Source of the DNA: DATARH01 sp035550515
GTDB lineage: Bacteria > Pseudomonadota > Alphaproteobacteria > ATCC43930 > CGMCC-115725
Direction: 5' to 3'
Length of the DNA stretch: 25,203 nucleotides
Assembly (NCBI GenBank): GCA_035550515.1
Contig: DASZOZ010000116.1
Coordinates: forward strand, 1-25,203
The notes beneath the pieces were generated by a model that was not told where the DNA came from, did not search any database, and saw only the letters and a list, made by a program, of their open reading frames with translations. Below are positions 13,399 to 21,227 of the stretch, piece after piece. Each line of letters starts with the position of its first letter. Position 1 is the first letter of the stretch. The position numbers and the translations under genes were made by a program.

Positions 13399-14583
13399 AT
13401 GCGTCCGTTCGAGGGCATCCGCATCATCGACATCACCCATGTGCTGGCCGGCCCGTTCGCGGCTTATCAACTCGCGGTGCTCGGCGCCGACGTGATCAAG
13501 GTCGAGCACCCCGACGATCCCGACCAGAGCCGCGACAGCGGCACCGACCGCGCGCTCAACCGCCGCAACATGGGCACCGGGTTCCTCACCCAGGGCTCGA
13601 ACAAACGGTCGATAACCCTCGATCTCAAAACCGCAGAGGGCCGCGCAATTCTCAAGCAGCTCGTCGCGAAGTCGGACGTGCTGGTGCAGAACTACCGGCC
13701 GGGGGCGTTCGCGGCATTGGGCCTGGGCTATGAGGATCTGCTCGAGGTCAACCCGCGCCTCATCTACTGTTCGATCTCGGCGTTCGGCCAGGACGGCGTG
13801 CGGCGCGAGCAGACCGCTTACGACCATGTGATCCAGGCGACGTCGGGCCTGATGGCCGAGACCGGCACCGAAGAGGTCAACCCGATCAAATTCGGCGCCC
13901 CGGCGGTCGACTACGCGACCGGCACGATGGGCGCCTTCGCGCTGTCGGCGGCGCTGTTCCAGCGCGAACGCACCGGCAAGGGCCAGCATATCGACCTGGC
14001 GATGCTCGGCGTCGCGATGATGATGCAGGCCTCGCTGATGACCGGCTATTTCCGCAACGGCGTCGAGCCCAAGCCGCACGGCAACAAGCAGCCTTACGCC
14101 ACCAACAGCGCCTATGACGCGAAACAGGGCATGGTGATGATCGGCGCCAGCAACATCCGGCAGCAGGCGCGGTTCTGGCGTGCCGTCGGCCGCGAGGACA
14201 TGATCAAGGCCGACAACGAGGCGCGCCTCGCCGACCGCGAGCGCGAGGCGGGGATCATCGCCGAGATCATCAAGACCAGGACCGCCGACGAGTGGGAGGC
14301 CTATTTCCAGGCGCGCCACGTGCCGGCGGCGCGGGTGCGCACGATGGCCGAGGCGCTGGCCGACCCGCATTTCGCGACCCGCCGCGTGTTCCACCAATTC
14401 GACACGGTGCCCGGCATCGACGGACCGCTCGGCGTGCCGCTCGCCGCGTTCAAATTCGCCCATGGCGGGCCGTCGATCGAAACGCCGCCGCCCGGGATGG
14501 GCGCCGACAACGACGCGGTGCTCGGCGAGCTCGGCTATGACGCGGCGGCGATCGCCCGGCTGCGGGAGAAGCGGGTGATCTGA
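13399..14583 (+). CDS. CaiB/BaiF family (class III) CoA-transferase
   Basis: The 394-residue protein fits class III CoA-transferases in length and motifs. FEGIRIIDITHVLAGPFAAY and LGADVIKVEHPD are the N-terminal signature, followed by LDLKTAEGRAILKQLVAKSD and VLVQNYRPG. The catalytic aspartate should be D171 in GAPAVDYATGTMGAFALSAA. RTGKGQHIDLAMLGVAMMM follows. These enzymes move CoA between carboxylic acids in the cytoplasm; the substrate pair is not evident. I placed the start at MRPFEGIR, preceded by GAGAGG at a good distance, although an in-frame ATG exists upstream. DUF5996 follows after 11 bases, so the two are probably co-transcribed. Confidence 0.94.
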   Translation: MRPFEGIRIIDITHVLAGPFAAYQLAVLGADVIKVEHPDDPDQSRDSGTDRALNRRNMGTGFLTQGSNKRSITLDLKTAEGRAILKQLVAKSDVLVQNYRPGAFAALGLGYEDLLEVNPRLIYCSISAFGQDGVRREQTAYDHVIQATSGLMAETGTEEVNPIKFGAPAVDYATGTMGAFALSAALFQRERTGKGQHIDLAMLGVAMMMQASLMTGYFRNGVEPKPHGNKQPYATNSAYDAKQGMVMIGASNIRQQARFWRAVGREDMIKADNEARLADREREAGIIAEIIKTRTADEWEAYFQARHVPAARVRTMAEALADPHFATRRVFHQFDTVPGIDGPLGVPLAAFKFAHGGPSIETPPPGMGADNDAVLGELGYDAAAIARLREKRVI

Positions 14584-14594
14584 GGGCCGTTTCC

Positions 14595-15518
14595 ATGTGG
14601 CCCGAGCTGCCCTACGCGGCCTGGCGCGACACGCTCCACACCGTGCATCTGTGGACGCAGATCGCCGGCAAGGTCCGCACCGCGCTGACGCCGTGGCTGA
14701 ACCATAGCTGGCATGTGCCGTTCTATGTGACCGCGCGGGGCATCGGCACGTCGGCCATCCCGCTCGGGACGGATGTCCTGGAGATCGACTTCGACTTTAT
14801 CGCCCATCGGCTGGCGGCTCGCACCAGCCGCGGCGACGAGGACGGTTTTCCGCTCGCGCCGCAGAGCGTCGCCGATTTCCACCGGCGCTTTTTTGCGCTG
14901 CTGAACCGGCTCGGCGTGTCGGTCACGATCGACGAGACGCCGAGCGAGATGACCGGCGTGCCGCGCTACCCGGAAGATCGGCAGCACGCCAGTTACGACC
15001 CCGCGGCGGTGCATCGCTTCTGGCGCGCGCTGCTGCAGGCCGACCGTGTCTTCAAGCTGTTCCGCACCGGCTTTCTCGGCAAGGCCAGCCCGGTGCATTT
15101 CTTCTGGGGCAGCTTCGATCTCGCCGCGACGCGGTTCTCCGGCCGCACCGCGCCGCGTCATCCCGGCGGCGTGCCGGGCCTGTCCGACGCGGTCGCCTGC
15201 GAGGCCTATTCGCATGAAGAATGCAGCGCCGGTTTCTGGCCGGGGAGCGACAGCTTTCCACGCGCCGCGTTCTATTCCTACGCCTATCCCGAACCGGCCG
15301 GCTACCGCACCCGTCCGGTGACCGCCGGCGCCGCGTTCGACGCGACGCTGGGCGAGTTCATCCTGCCGTACGACACGCTGCGCGCCGCCGCCGACCCGGA
15401 CGCGCTGCTGCTCGATTTTCTCGGCACGACCTATGCCGCGGCGGCCGATACCGGCGGCTGGGACCGCGCGGCGCTCGAATGCCCGATCGGCGTGCCCGGC
15501 CGCGTGCGCCCCGCATAA
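14595..15518 (+). CDS. DUF5996 family protein
   Basis: The 307-residue cytoplasmic protein matches DUF5996, recognisable by the start LPYAAWRDTLHTVHLWTQIA, the pattern GIGTSAIPLGTDVLEIDFDF, and KASPVHFFWGSFDLAATRFS with HEECSAGFWPG downstream. The family's activity is not known to me. It starts 11 bases after the CoA-transferase, with GAGGG overlapping that stop as ribosome site, and is followed 33 bases later by tam. The three genes may form one transcript. No signal peptide or membrane helix is visible. Confidence 0.88.
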   Translation: MWPELPYAAWRDTLHTVHLWTQIAGKVRTALTPWLNHSWHVPFYVTARGIGTSAIPLGTDVLEIDFDFIAHRLAARTSRGDEDGFPLAPQSVADFHRRFFALLNRLGVSVTIDETPSEMTGVPRYPEDRQHASYDPAAVHRFWRALLQADRVFKLFRTGFLGKASPVHFFWGSFDLAATRFSGRTAPRHPGGVPGLSDAVACEAYSHEECSAGFWPGSDSFPRAAFYSYAYPEPAGYRTRPVTAGAAFDATLGEFILPYDTLRAAADPDALLLDFLGTTYAAAADTGGWDRAALECPIGVPGRVRPA

Positions 15519-15551
15519 GTTTCAGTTGTCGAACCCGGAGAGAACGACGCG

Positions 15552-16319
15552 ATGGCCTGGGATCCCGCGCAGTATCTGAAATTCGCCGGCCCGCGGCTGC
15601 GCCCGGCGCTCGACCTCTTGGCGCATATCGACGCGGAAGCGCCGAAGCTCGTCTACGATCTCGGCTGCGGCGCGGGCAACGTCACCCGTTTTATCGCCGA
15701 GCGCTGGCCGGCGGCGCGCGTCGTCGGGGTCGACGGTTCGGCCGAGATGCTGGCCAAGGCCAGGACCGAGATGCCCGGCCTCGAATGGCAGCAGACTGAC
15801 CTTGCCACCTGGCTGCCGCCGCAGCCGCCGGACGTGATCTACTCGAACGCGGCGCTGCACTGGATCGAGGACCACGCACCGGTCTTTGCCGCGCTGTTCA
15901 ACAGCCTGTCACCGGGCGGCACCTTTGCGGTGCAGATCCCGCGCAATTTCGGTGCGCCGTCGCACAGTTCGATGGGCGAGGCGGCCCGCATGGGGCCGTG
16001 GCGGCCGATCCTCGAACCGCTGCTGCGCCCGGCGCCGGTGGCCGAGCCGGCGTTCTACTACAACCTGCTGGCGCCGCTCGCCGCCAAGCTCGATATGTGG
16101 GAGACCGAATATCTGCAAGTGCTCGACGGCGAGCACGCGGTCAAGGAATACACCAAATCGACCTGGCTCTCGCCGCTGCTCGCCGCGCTCGACGAGCCGA
16201 TGCGGTCGCAGTTCGAGGATACCTACACCAGGCTCGTCGACGCGCACTACCCGCGCCGGCCGGACGGCAAGACGCTTTTCCCGTTCCGGCGCATGTTCAT
16301 CATCGCGACCAAGGCGTGA
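15552..16319 (+). CDS. tam: Trans-aconitate 2-methyltransferase
   Basis: The 255-residue protein matches Tam in length and along the whole chain. MAWDPAQYLKFAGPRLRPAL is the typical start. The SAM-binding motif is LVYDLGCGAGNVT (D36, G38, G40, G42), followed by the acidic loop VVGVDGSAEML. SNAALHWIEDH and QIPRNFGAPSH are strong Tam markers. The enzyme methylates trans-aconitate using S-adenosylmethionine, removing an aconitase inhibitor that forms spontaneously from cis-aconitate. It is cytoplasmic. GGAGAG upstream supports the start. It ends convergently with the MetE-like gene 31 bases away. Confidence 0.95.
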   Translation: MAWDPAQYLKFAGPRLRPALDLLAHIDAEAPKLVYDLGCGAGNVTRFIAERWPAARVVGVDGSAEMLAKARTEMPGLEWQQTDLATWLPPQPPDVIYSNAALHWIEDHAPVFAALFNSLSPGGTFAVQIPRNFGAPSHSSMGEAARMGPWRPILEPLLRPAPVAEPAFYYNLLAPLAAKLDMWETEYLQVLDGEHAVKEYTKSTWLSPLLAALDEPMRSQFEDTYTRLVDAHYPRRPDGKTLFPFRRMFIIATKA

Positions 16320-16350
16320 TGCGGCGGCGAACCTGCCCGGTCACAACGCT

Positions 16351-17367
16351 TTACTTTCGCCCGCGGACCAGCGCCGCGCCGGCGGCGAGCGCCGCGAGCT
16401 TTTGGTAGGCAAGCTCTTGATCGAGCGGCGCCAGGCCGCAATTGGTGCACGGGTAAAGCCGCTCGGCCGGGACGTATTGGAGCGCGCGTTCGATCGTCGC
16501 CGCCACTTCCTCCGGGGTCTCGACGTGCTCGGTGGCGACGTCGATCGCGCCGACCAGCACGTCCTTGCCGGCGAGCAGCGCCATCAGCTCGGCCGGCACG
16601 CGCGAATTGATGCATTCCAGCGAAACCTGATCGATGCGGCTCGCCGCCAGCGCCGGGAAGACCTTTTCGTATTGCCGCCACTCGGCGCCGAGCCCGGCCT
16701 TCCAGTCGATATTCGCCTTGATGCCATAGCCGTAGCAGATATGGACGGCGGTCTTGCAGCCGAGCCCGGCGCCGGCGCGGTGCAGCGCCTCGATGCCCCA
16801 GCCCGCCGCTTCCTCCATGTAGACATTGAAGGCGGGCTCATCGAACTGGATCACGTCGACGCCGGCCGCCGCCAATTCGCGCGCCTCCTCATTGAGCAGG
16901 TCGGCAAAGGCCATCGCCATTGCGACGCGGTCGCCGTAATACCCGTCGGCGATCGTGTCGATGATCGTCATCGGCCCCGGCAGCGTGAATTTGAGCGCCC
17001 GGCTCGTATGGGCGCGGGCAACCCGGACCTCGGTCTCATGGACGCTGTGGCGGCGCTTGAGCGGGCCTGTGACCGTCGGGCAGTCCGCCTCGTAGCGGTT
17101 GTTGCGGATGCCCATCCGCACGCGTTTCGCCAGATCGATCCCGTCGATCGCTTCGAGGAAACCGTGCACGAAATGCTGCCGCGACATCTCGCCGTCGCTG
17201 ACGATGTCGATCCCCGTATCCTCCTGGCGCTTGAGGGCGAGGATGGTCGCGTCGCGCTTCGCCGCGGCCAGCGCCTCGCCTGCCAGACGCCAGGCCGGCC
17301 ATAATTTGCGGGTTTCGGCGAGCCAAGCGGGCTTTGGCAGGCTGCCGGCGATCGTGGTTTCGAGCAT
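16351..17367 (-). CDS. Cobalamin-independent methionine synthase-like protein (MetE C-terminal domain only)
   Basis: The 338-residue protein corresponds to the catalytic C-terminal barrel of MetE, without the N-terminal domain of the roughly 750-residue enzyme. SLPKPAWLAETR starts the barrel. The zinc ligands are visible as H209 and C211 in AVHICYGYG, E251 in SLECINSR and C310 in CTNCGLAP. FTLPGPMTIIDTIAD and DVIQFDEPAFNVY are further family motifs. Such short 'core-MetE'/methionine synthase II proteins transfer a methyl group to a thiol; the methyl donor may differ from methyl-tetrahydrofolate. It is divergent from the carboxymuconolactone-decarboxylase-like gene. I am sure of the family, not of the exact substrate. 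Confidence 0.92.
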   Translation of the reverse strand: MLETTIAGSLPKPAWLAETRKLWPAWRLAGEALAAAKRDATILALKRQEDTGIDIVSDGEMSRQHFVHGFLEAIDGIDLAKRVRMGIRNNRYEADCPTVTGPLKRRHSVHETEVRVARAHTSRALKFTLPGPMTIIDTIADGYYGDRVAMAMAFADLLNEEARELAAAGVDVIQFDEPAFNVYMEEAAGWGIEALHRAGAGLGCKTAVHICYGYGIKANIDWKAGLGAEWRQYEKVFPALAASRIDQVSLECINSRVPAELMALLAGKDVLVGAIDVATEHVETPEEVAATIERALQYVPAERLYPCTNCGLAPLDQELAYQKLAALAAGAALVRGRK

Positions 17368-17444
17368 GGCGTGTCCCCTCCCCTGGCGCCGGCCGTGTTA
17401 GGCTATCGCGCAAACTTCGTCAAACGCCACCCGGGGAGCGGGAG

Positions 17445-18200
17445 ATGACCACGCGAGAAGACCTGCGCCGCGACGGCACCGCGCTGCGTCAGCGGCTGTT
17501 CGGGCCGGACGCCGGCGCGCATTTTGTCCCGAACTATGCCGATCTGCGCGCCGAACTGGCCTTCGGCGCGGTGTGGAACCGGCCGGGCCTGGCGCTCGAA
17601 GACCGCATGATCGCAGCGCTCGCGGCGTTGTGCGCGGTGCAGCGGCTCAGCCATTTGCGGCGCCACATCGCGGCGGCGCTCGACCTGGGGCTGCCGCCGC
17701 GAAGTATCGTCGAAATCTTCATCCAGTGCGGCATCTATTGCGGCCTGCCGGCAAGCGAAGAGGCGATGTCGGTGGCCGAGGCGGTGTTCGGCGAGCGCCG
17801 CATCGCGCTCGAACCGGAGGCACCGCGGGACGACCCGATCGAAACGTTGGAGCGGCGCGGCCGCGCGCTGCTCGAAGCGTTCCACGGCGAGCGCGCCTAT
17901 GGCGGCTACGCAGCCCCCGACAATCCGGTGACCCAGGCGCTCTACCCGGTCGCGATCCAGTACGGCTACGGCGAAATCTGGCACCGCCCGGGGCTCGACC
18001 GGCGGCAGCGCGCGCTGATCACCGTCGCGGCGTTCACCGCGCTCAAGCTCGACGGCCAGGTGCGCAAATTCGGCCAGTCGGCGCTCACCGCCGGGCTGTC
18101 GAAGACCGAGATCGTCGAAACCGTGATCCAGACCAGCCCTTATAGCGGCCTCGCCCCGGCGCTCAATGCCCTCGCCGCGCTCAGCGAGGCACTGCGGTAA
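17445..18200 (+). CDS. Carboxymuconolactone decarboxylase family protein, two CMD domains
   Basis: The 251-residue protein has two CMD-like halves. The first is ALEDRMIAALAALCAVQRLS through GLPPRSIVEIFIQCGIYCGL. The second is LDRRQRALITVAAFTALKLD through GLSKTEIVETVIQTSPYSGL. The redox CxxC of AhpD-like members is absent in both halves, so a peroxidase role is unlikely. Members without CxxC include gamma-carboxymuconolactone decarboxylase and many uncharacterised proteins. The start has GGGGAG seven bases upstream; a longer in-frame start further upstream overlaps the neighbouring MetE-like gene and is rejected. Confidence 0.9.
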   Translation: MTTREDLRRDGTALRQRLFGPDAGAHFVPNYADLRAELAFGAVWNRPGLALEDRMIAALAALCAVQRLSHLRRHIAAALDLGLPPRSIVEIFIQCGIYCGLPASEEAMSVAEAVFGERRIALEPEAPRDDPIETLERRGRALLEAFHGERAYGGYAAPDNPVTQALYPVAIQYGYGEIWHRPGLDRRQRALITVAAFTALKLDGQVRKFGQSALTAGLSKTEIVETVIQTSPYSGLAPALNALAALSEALR

Positions 18201-18254
18201 GGCTATGCCTGTTCCCGGGAATTGATGACGTCAGTGCCGCGAAATCGCGATTGC

Positions 18255-18290
18255 GGCGATCATCAAGGGAAAGGCGATCATCAAGGGAAA
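18255..18290. repeat. Perfect 18-bp tandem duplication across the purC stop codon
   Basis: The unit GGCGATCATCAAGGGAAA occurs twice head-to-tail without a mismatch. The purC-like stop codon lies in the distal copy as read on the plus strand. The duplication therefore duplicated the end of the gene into its 3' flank without changing the protein. It looks like a recent slippage or duplication event. Confidence 0.9.
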
Positions 18291-19258
18291 TACGGCCGCA
18301 GGTTCGCCCGGATGCGGCCAAGCACGTCTTGCCCCGGCGGCGGTAGCGTGAAGGTCTCGCCGGTGATGCGTTCGTACGCGTCGATATAGACCGACGCGGT
18401 CTGGCCGATGACGAGCGGCGGGATCGGCGGCACTGCGTCGCGATAAGGGTCGCAGCGCGCGGCGACCCAGCGGCGCAGGACGTCCTTGTCGAAGGCTTCG
18501 GGGGGCTCGCCGGCGGCGAGACGCGCCGGATAGCTCCCGGCGAACCAGTAGCGGCTGCTGTCGGGCGTGTGGATTTCGTCGGCCAGGATGAGGCGGCCAT
18601 CGGCGTCGCGGCCAAATTCGTATTTGGTGTCGACAAGGATCAGCCCGCGCGAAGCGGCCATCTCCCGTCCGCGCGCGAACAGCGCGAGCGCCCGCCGCGA
18701 CACCTCCGCCCATTGCGCCGCGGTCAACAGGCCGCGCTCGACGATCTCGGCTGGCGTCACCGGCTCGTCATGCTCGCCGCCGCGCGCCTTGGTCGTCGGG
18801 GTCAGGATCGTCTGCGGCAGCTTCTGGTTCTCGCGCAACCCGTCCGGGAAACGAACCCCGTAGATGTCGCGGCGCCCGGCTTTGTACATCGACCACACCG
18901 AGGTTGCGGTGGTGCCGGCGAGGTAATCGCGCACCACCACCTCGACCGGCAGGATGTCGAGCCGCCGGCACACCAGCACGTTGGGGTCGGGATATTCGAT
19001 GACGTGGTTCGGACAGAGGTCGGCCGTGGCGTCGAACCAGAACCGCGCGGTCTGGGTCAGCACCTGCCCCTTGCACGGGATGGCGGCGATGCTGCGGTCA
19101 AAGGCGGAAAGCCGGTCGGTGGCGATGATGATGCGGCGGCCGTCGGGCAGGTCGTAATTGTCGCGTACCTTGCCGCGGTAATGCCTGGGCAGCTCGGCGA
19201 TCGTCGCGTCGTCGAGCACGAGGTCGGGGCGGGCGGCGAGCGTTTCAGCGGGGATCAT
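18281..19258 (-). CDS. purC: Phosphoribosylaminoimidazole-succinocarboxamide synthase (SAICAR synthetase), long form
   Basis: The 325-residue protein catalyses the ATP-dependent joining of CAIR and aspartate in purine synthesis. Key motifs are HYRGKVRDNYDLPDGRRIII (nucleotide-binding start), TDRLSAFDRSIAAIPCKGQV, VVRDYLAGTT, and GLILVDTKYEFGRDADGRLI followed by LADEIHTPDSSRYW. At about 325 residues it is the long type, nearer in size to yeast Ade1 than to the common bacterial enzyme of about 240 residues. No other purine genes are adjacent. I took ATG at 19258 (MIPAETLAARPD) as start; the open frame upstream runs through a terminator and is not likely translated. The stop lies in a short tandem repeat. 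Confidence 0.94.
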   Translation of the reverse strand: MIPAETLAARPDLVLDDATIAELPRHYRGKVRDNYDLPDGRRIIIATDRLSAFDRSIAAIPCKGQVLTQTARFWFDATADLCPNHVIEYPDPNVLVCRRLDILPVEVVVRDYLAGTTATSVWSMYKAGRRDIYGVRFPDGLRENQKLPQTILTPTTKARGGEHDEPVTPAEIVERGLLTAAQWAEVSRRALALFARGREMAASRGLILVDTKYEFGRDADGRLILADEIHTPDSSRYWFAGSYPARLAAGEPPEAFDKDVLRRWVAARCDPYRDAVPPIPPLVIGQTASVYIDAYERITGETFTLPPPGQDVLGRIRANLRPYFP

Positions 19259-19283
19259 CCGGTCTGTATAGCCGCTGCCGGCC

Positions 19284-19318
19284 AAAAACAAAAACGGCCG
19301 GTCAGCTTGCGCCGGCCG
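19284..19318 (-). terminator. Intrinsic terminator after the GWHGG-repeat protein gene
   Basis: On the minus strand a 7-bp GC stem (arms 19318-19312 and 19301-19295) with a 10-nt loop is followed directly by GTTTTTGTTTTT (19295-19284). It is a textbook Rho-independent terminator. It separates the small secreted protein gene from the downstream purC-like gene, so purC needs its own promoter in or after this region. Confidence 0.85.
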
Positions 19319-19345
19319 GCCGAAGTTTCGGAGGTCCAAACGGGT

Positions 19346-19666
19346 TTAGTGATGATGGCCGCCGCCGTGCCACCCGCCATGCCAGCCACCCCCGTGCCAG
19401 CCGCCGTGCCACCCCCCATGCCACCCGCCGTGCCAGCCCCAACCCCAGCCGAGGGAGACGCCGATCGGCCAGCCGTAGGGATAGCCGTAATACGGGTAAT
19501 AGGTGGGATAGTAGGGATAGCTGTAATACGGATACCCGTACGGGTAATAGTATTGCGCATGCGCCGCTGTCGAGGTCGCACCCAGGCTCAACAGGCCCGT
19601 TGCTATCAGCGCCACCCCCATCAGAGCGTGTCGGACCCAGCCCGGCTTGGTGATGTTGCGAAACAT
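19346..19666 (-). CDS. Small secreted Tyr/Pro-rich and Gly/Trp/His-repeat protein
   Basis: The 106-residue product starts with a signal peptide (MFRNITKPGWVRHALMGVAL..., likely cut after AHA). The mature part has two low-complexity blocks. First, about 35 residues are mostly Tyr and Pro (QYYYPYGYPYYSYPYYPTYY). Then about 30 residues are built from GWHGG units and end in GGGHHH. The repeated histidines suggest metal binding and the aromatic content suggests surface or matrix interaction, but neither is proved. I chose the inner ATG with GGAG seven bases upstream; an ATG 12 codons earlier would spoil the signal peptide. It has its own terminator and a plausible promoter, so it is a one-gene unit divergent from the FAD monooxygenase. 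Confidence 0.82.
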   Translation of the reverse strand: MFRNITKPGWVRHALMGVALIATGLLSLGATSTAAHAQYYYPYGYPYYSYPYYPTYYPYYGYPYGWPIGVSLGWGWGWHGGWHGGWHGGWHGGGWHGGWHGGGHHH

Positions 19667-19704
19667 GATACGCTCCGTTGCCACAAGAAAGTGCCAGTAC
19701 ATTA

Positions 19705-19732
19705 TTTATACGGGGGCGGTCAGTTTTGTCTC
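19705..19732 (-). promoter_or_regulatory. Possible promoter of the GWHGG-repeat protein gene
   Basis: GAGACA (19732-19727) and TATAAA (19710-19705) are 16 bases apart in a locally AT-rich patch, unusual for this GC-rich window. The predicted start would give a leader of about 30 bases before the gene. It is pattern evidence only. Confidence 0.35.
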
Positions 19733-19793
19733 CCCGCCGCCCCGCAAAAAATTCGGGCCACTTGCGCGCTGGTTGCATGATGGAGGGCGGGGA

Positions 19794-21029
19794 ATGATCG
19801 AGACCCCGATTCGCACGACCTGCTGCATTGCCGGCGGCGGCCCGGCGGGCGTGATGCTGGGCTTTCTGCTTGCCCGCGCCGGGGTCGATGTTGTCGTGCT
19901 GGAGAAGCACAAGGACTTCTTCCGCGACTTTCGCGGCGACACGATCCACCCGTCGACCTTGCAGCTGATGCACGAGCTGGGGCTGCTCGACAAATTCCTC
20001 GAGGTACGGCACGACGAGATCCGCAATTTGCGCGTGATGGTCGGCGACACCGAAATCCAGTTCGCCGATTTCACCCATCTGCCCACCGCCTGCAAATTTA
20101 TCGCGCTGATGCCGCAGTGGGATTTTCTCGATTTCCTGGCCGGGCAGGGCAGACAGTTTCCGGGCTTCGACCTGCGCTTGGAAACCGAGGCGACCGATCT
20201 GATCGTCGAGGGCGACCGCGTGGTCGGGCTGCAGGCCGAGTGCCGCGGACAGCCGGTCGAATTCCGCGCCGATCTGGTGATCGGCGCGGACGGGCGGCAT
20301 TCGATCGTGCGCGAGCGGGCCGGTTTTCAGGTCGACAGCCTCGGTGCGCCGATGGATGTGCTGTGGATGCGTTTGTCGCGCCGGCCCGGCGACCCTAACG
20401 AGACCGGCGGCACGATCAATTACGGCCACATGATGGTGACCTTGAACCGCAACGACTATTGGCAATGCGCCTATGTGATCCGCAAGGGCGGCTATGACGC
20501 GCTGCGGGCGCGCGGGCTCGACGCGTTCAAGGCGGATATCGCGCGCCTGACCCCGTTTCTCGCCGGCCGGGTCGACGAGCTGAAGGATTGGGACGACGTC
20601 AAGCTGCTGACCGTCGCGGTCGACCGGGTGCGGCGCTGGTGGCGGCCGGGCCTGTTGTGCATCGGCGACGCCGCGCACGCGATGTCGCCGATCGGCGGGG
20701 TCGGGGTCAATCTGGCGGTGCAGGACGCGGTCGCAGCGGCCAATATCCTCGCTGCGCCGCTGCGCGAGAAACGCGCGACGACCGAGCATCTCGACCAGGT
20801 CCAGAAGCGCCGCACCTTGCCGATGAAGGTGATCCAGCGGATGCAGCTCACCGTGCAGGAGCGGCTGATCGACAAGATCCTCGACTCGCAAAAACCGATC
20901 GAGGCGCCATGGATCATGCGGCTGTTCAACGCCCTGCCCGTGCTGCGCCGCATTCCGGCACGGATTGTCGGCATGGGTGTCCGGCCCGAGCATATCCGCA
21001 CGGCGCCGGTTGCCGCAAAGGGCGGCTAG
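19794..21029 (+). CDS. FAD-dependent monooxygenase (PHBH/UbiH-like)
   Basis: The 411-residue protein is a class A flavoprotein monooxygenase. The FAD-binding motif is CIAGGGPAGVMLGFLLARAG (residues 11-30), followed by VVVLEKHKDFFRDFRGDTIH. The second motif ADLVIGADGRHSIVRERAG binds FAD and NADPH, and GDAAHAMSPIGGVGVNLAVQ (near residue 290) closes the site. Such enzymes hydroxylate aromatic or related compounds with O2 and NAD(P)H. FRGDTIHPSTLQLMHELGLL is typical of a large uncharacterised bacterial subgroup. GGAGG seven bases upstream supports the start. It is a lone gene followed by a palindromic repeat. Confidence 0.94.
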   Translation: MIETPIRTTCCIAGGGPAGVMLGFLLARAGVDVVVLEKHKDFFRDFRGDTIHPSTLQLMHELGLLDKFLEVRHDEIRNLRVMVGDTEIQFADFTHLPTACKFIALMPQWDFLDFLAGQGRQFPGFDLRLETEATDLIVEGDRVVGLQAECRGQPVEFRADLVIGADGRHSIVRERAGFQVDSLGAPMDVLWMRLSRRPGDPNETGGTINYGHMMVTLNRNDYWQCAYVIRKGGYDALRARGLDAFKADIARLTPFLAGRVDELKDWDDVKLLTVAVDRVRRWWRPGLLCIGDAAHAMSPIGGVGVNLAVQDAVAAANILAAPLREKRATTEHLDQVQKRRTLPMKVIQRMQLTVQERLIDKILDSQKPIEAPWIMRLFNALPVLRRIPARIVGMGVRPEHIRTAPVAAKGG

Positions 21030-21052
21030 CGCCCGGGGCGAGCCGCTTCGGA

Positions 21053-21149
21053 TATCGTCATGCCCGGACTTGATCCGGGCATCCGCCGACGCGTGCACCG
21101 CCGGTGCGATCCCGCGTGGATGGCCGGGTCAAGCCCGGCCATGACGATA
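21053..21149. repeat. Dispersed palindromic element (REP/MITE-like) with 10-bp terminal inverted repeats
   Basis: The 97-bp element begins TATCGTCATG and ends with its exact complement CATGACGATA. Two inner palindromes follow the ends: TGCCCGGACTTGATCCGGGC (21061 on) and TGGCCGGGTCAAGCCCGGCC (21121 on). The core 'CATGCCCGGACTTGATCCGGGCA' type is widespread as an intergenic repeat in alphaproteobacteria. It lies after the monooxygenase gene, where it could end transcription or stabilise the mRNA. No transposase is present. Confidence 0.8.
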
Positions 21150-21227
21150 CTAGCGCAATCGTGAAGGCGCGGCGACGCTCGGCGGTCGGTATAATTCGCG
21201 TAACGGAACGCTGCACGGAGCAAGACC

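Noticed and set aside
12886..14583. Long 565-codon frame as the CoA-transferase gene
   Set aside because: The first 171 codons run antisense to the lytic transglycosylase and are low-complexity; homology starts at MRPFEGIR (13399), which has a ribosome site.
19370..19440. Short regular repeats suggesting a CRISPR or DNA satellite
   Set aside because: The periodicity follows codons of the GWHGG repeats in a gene with signal peptide, ribosome site and terminator; there are no spacers.
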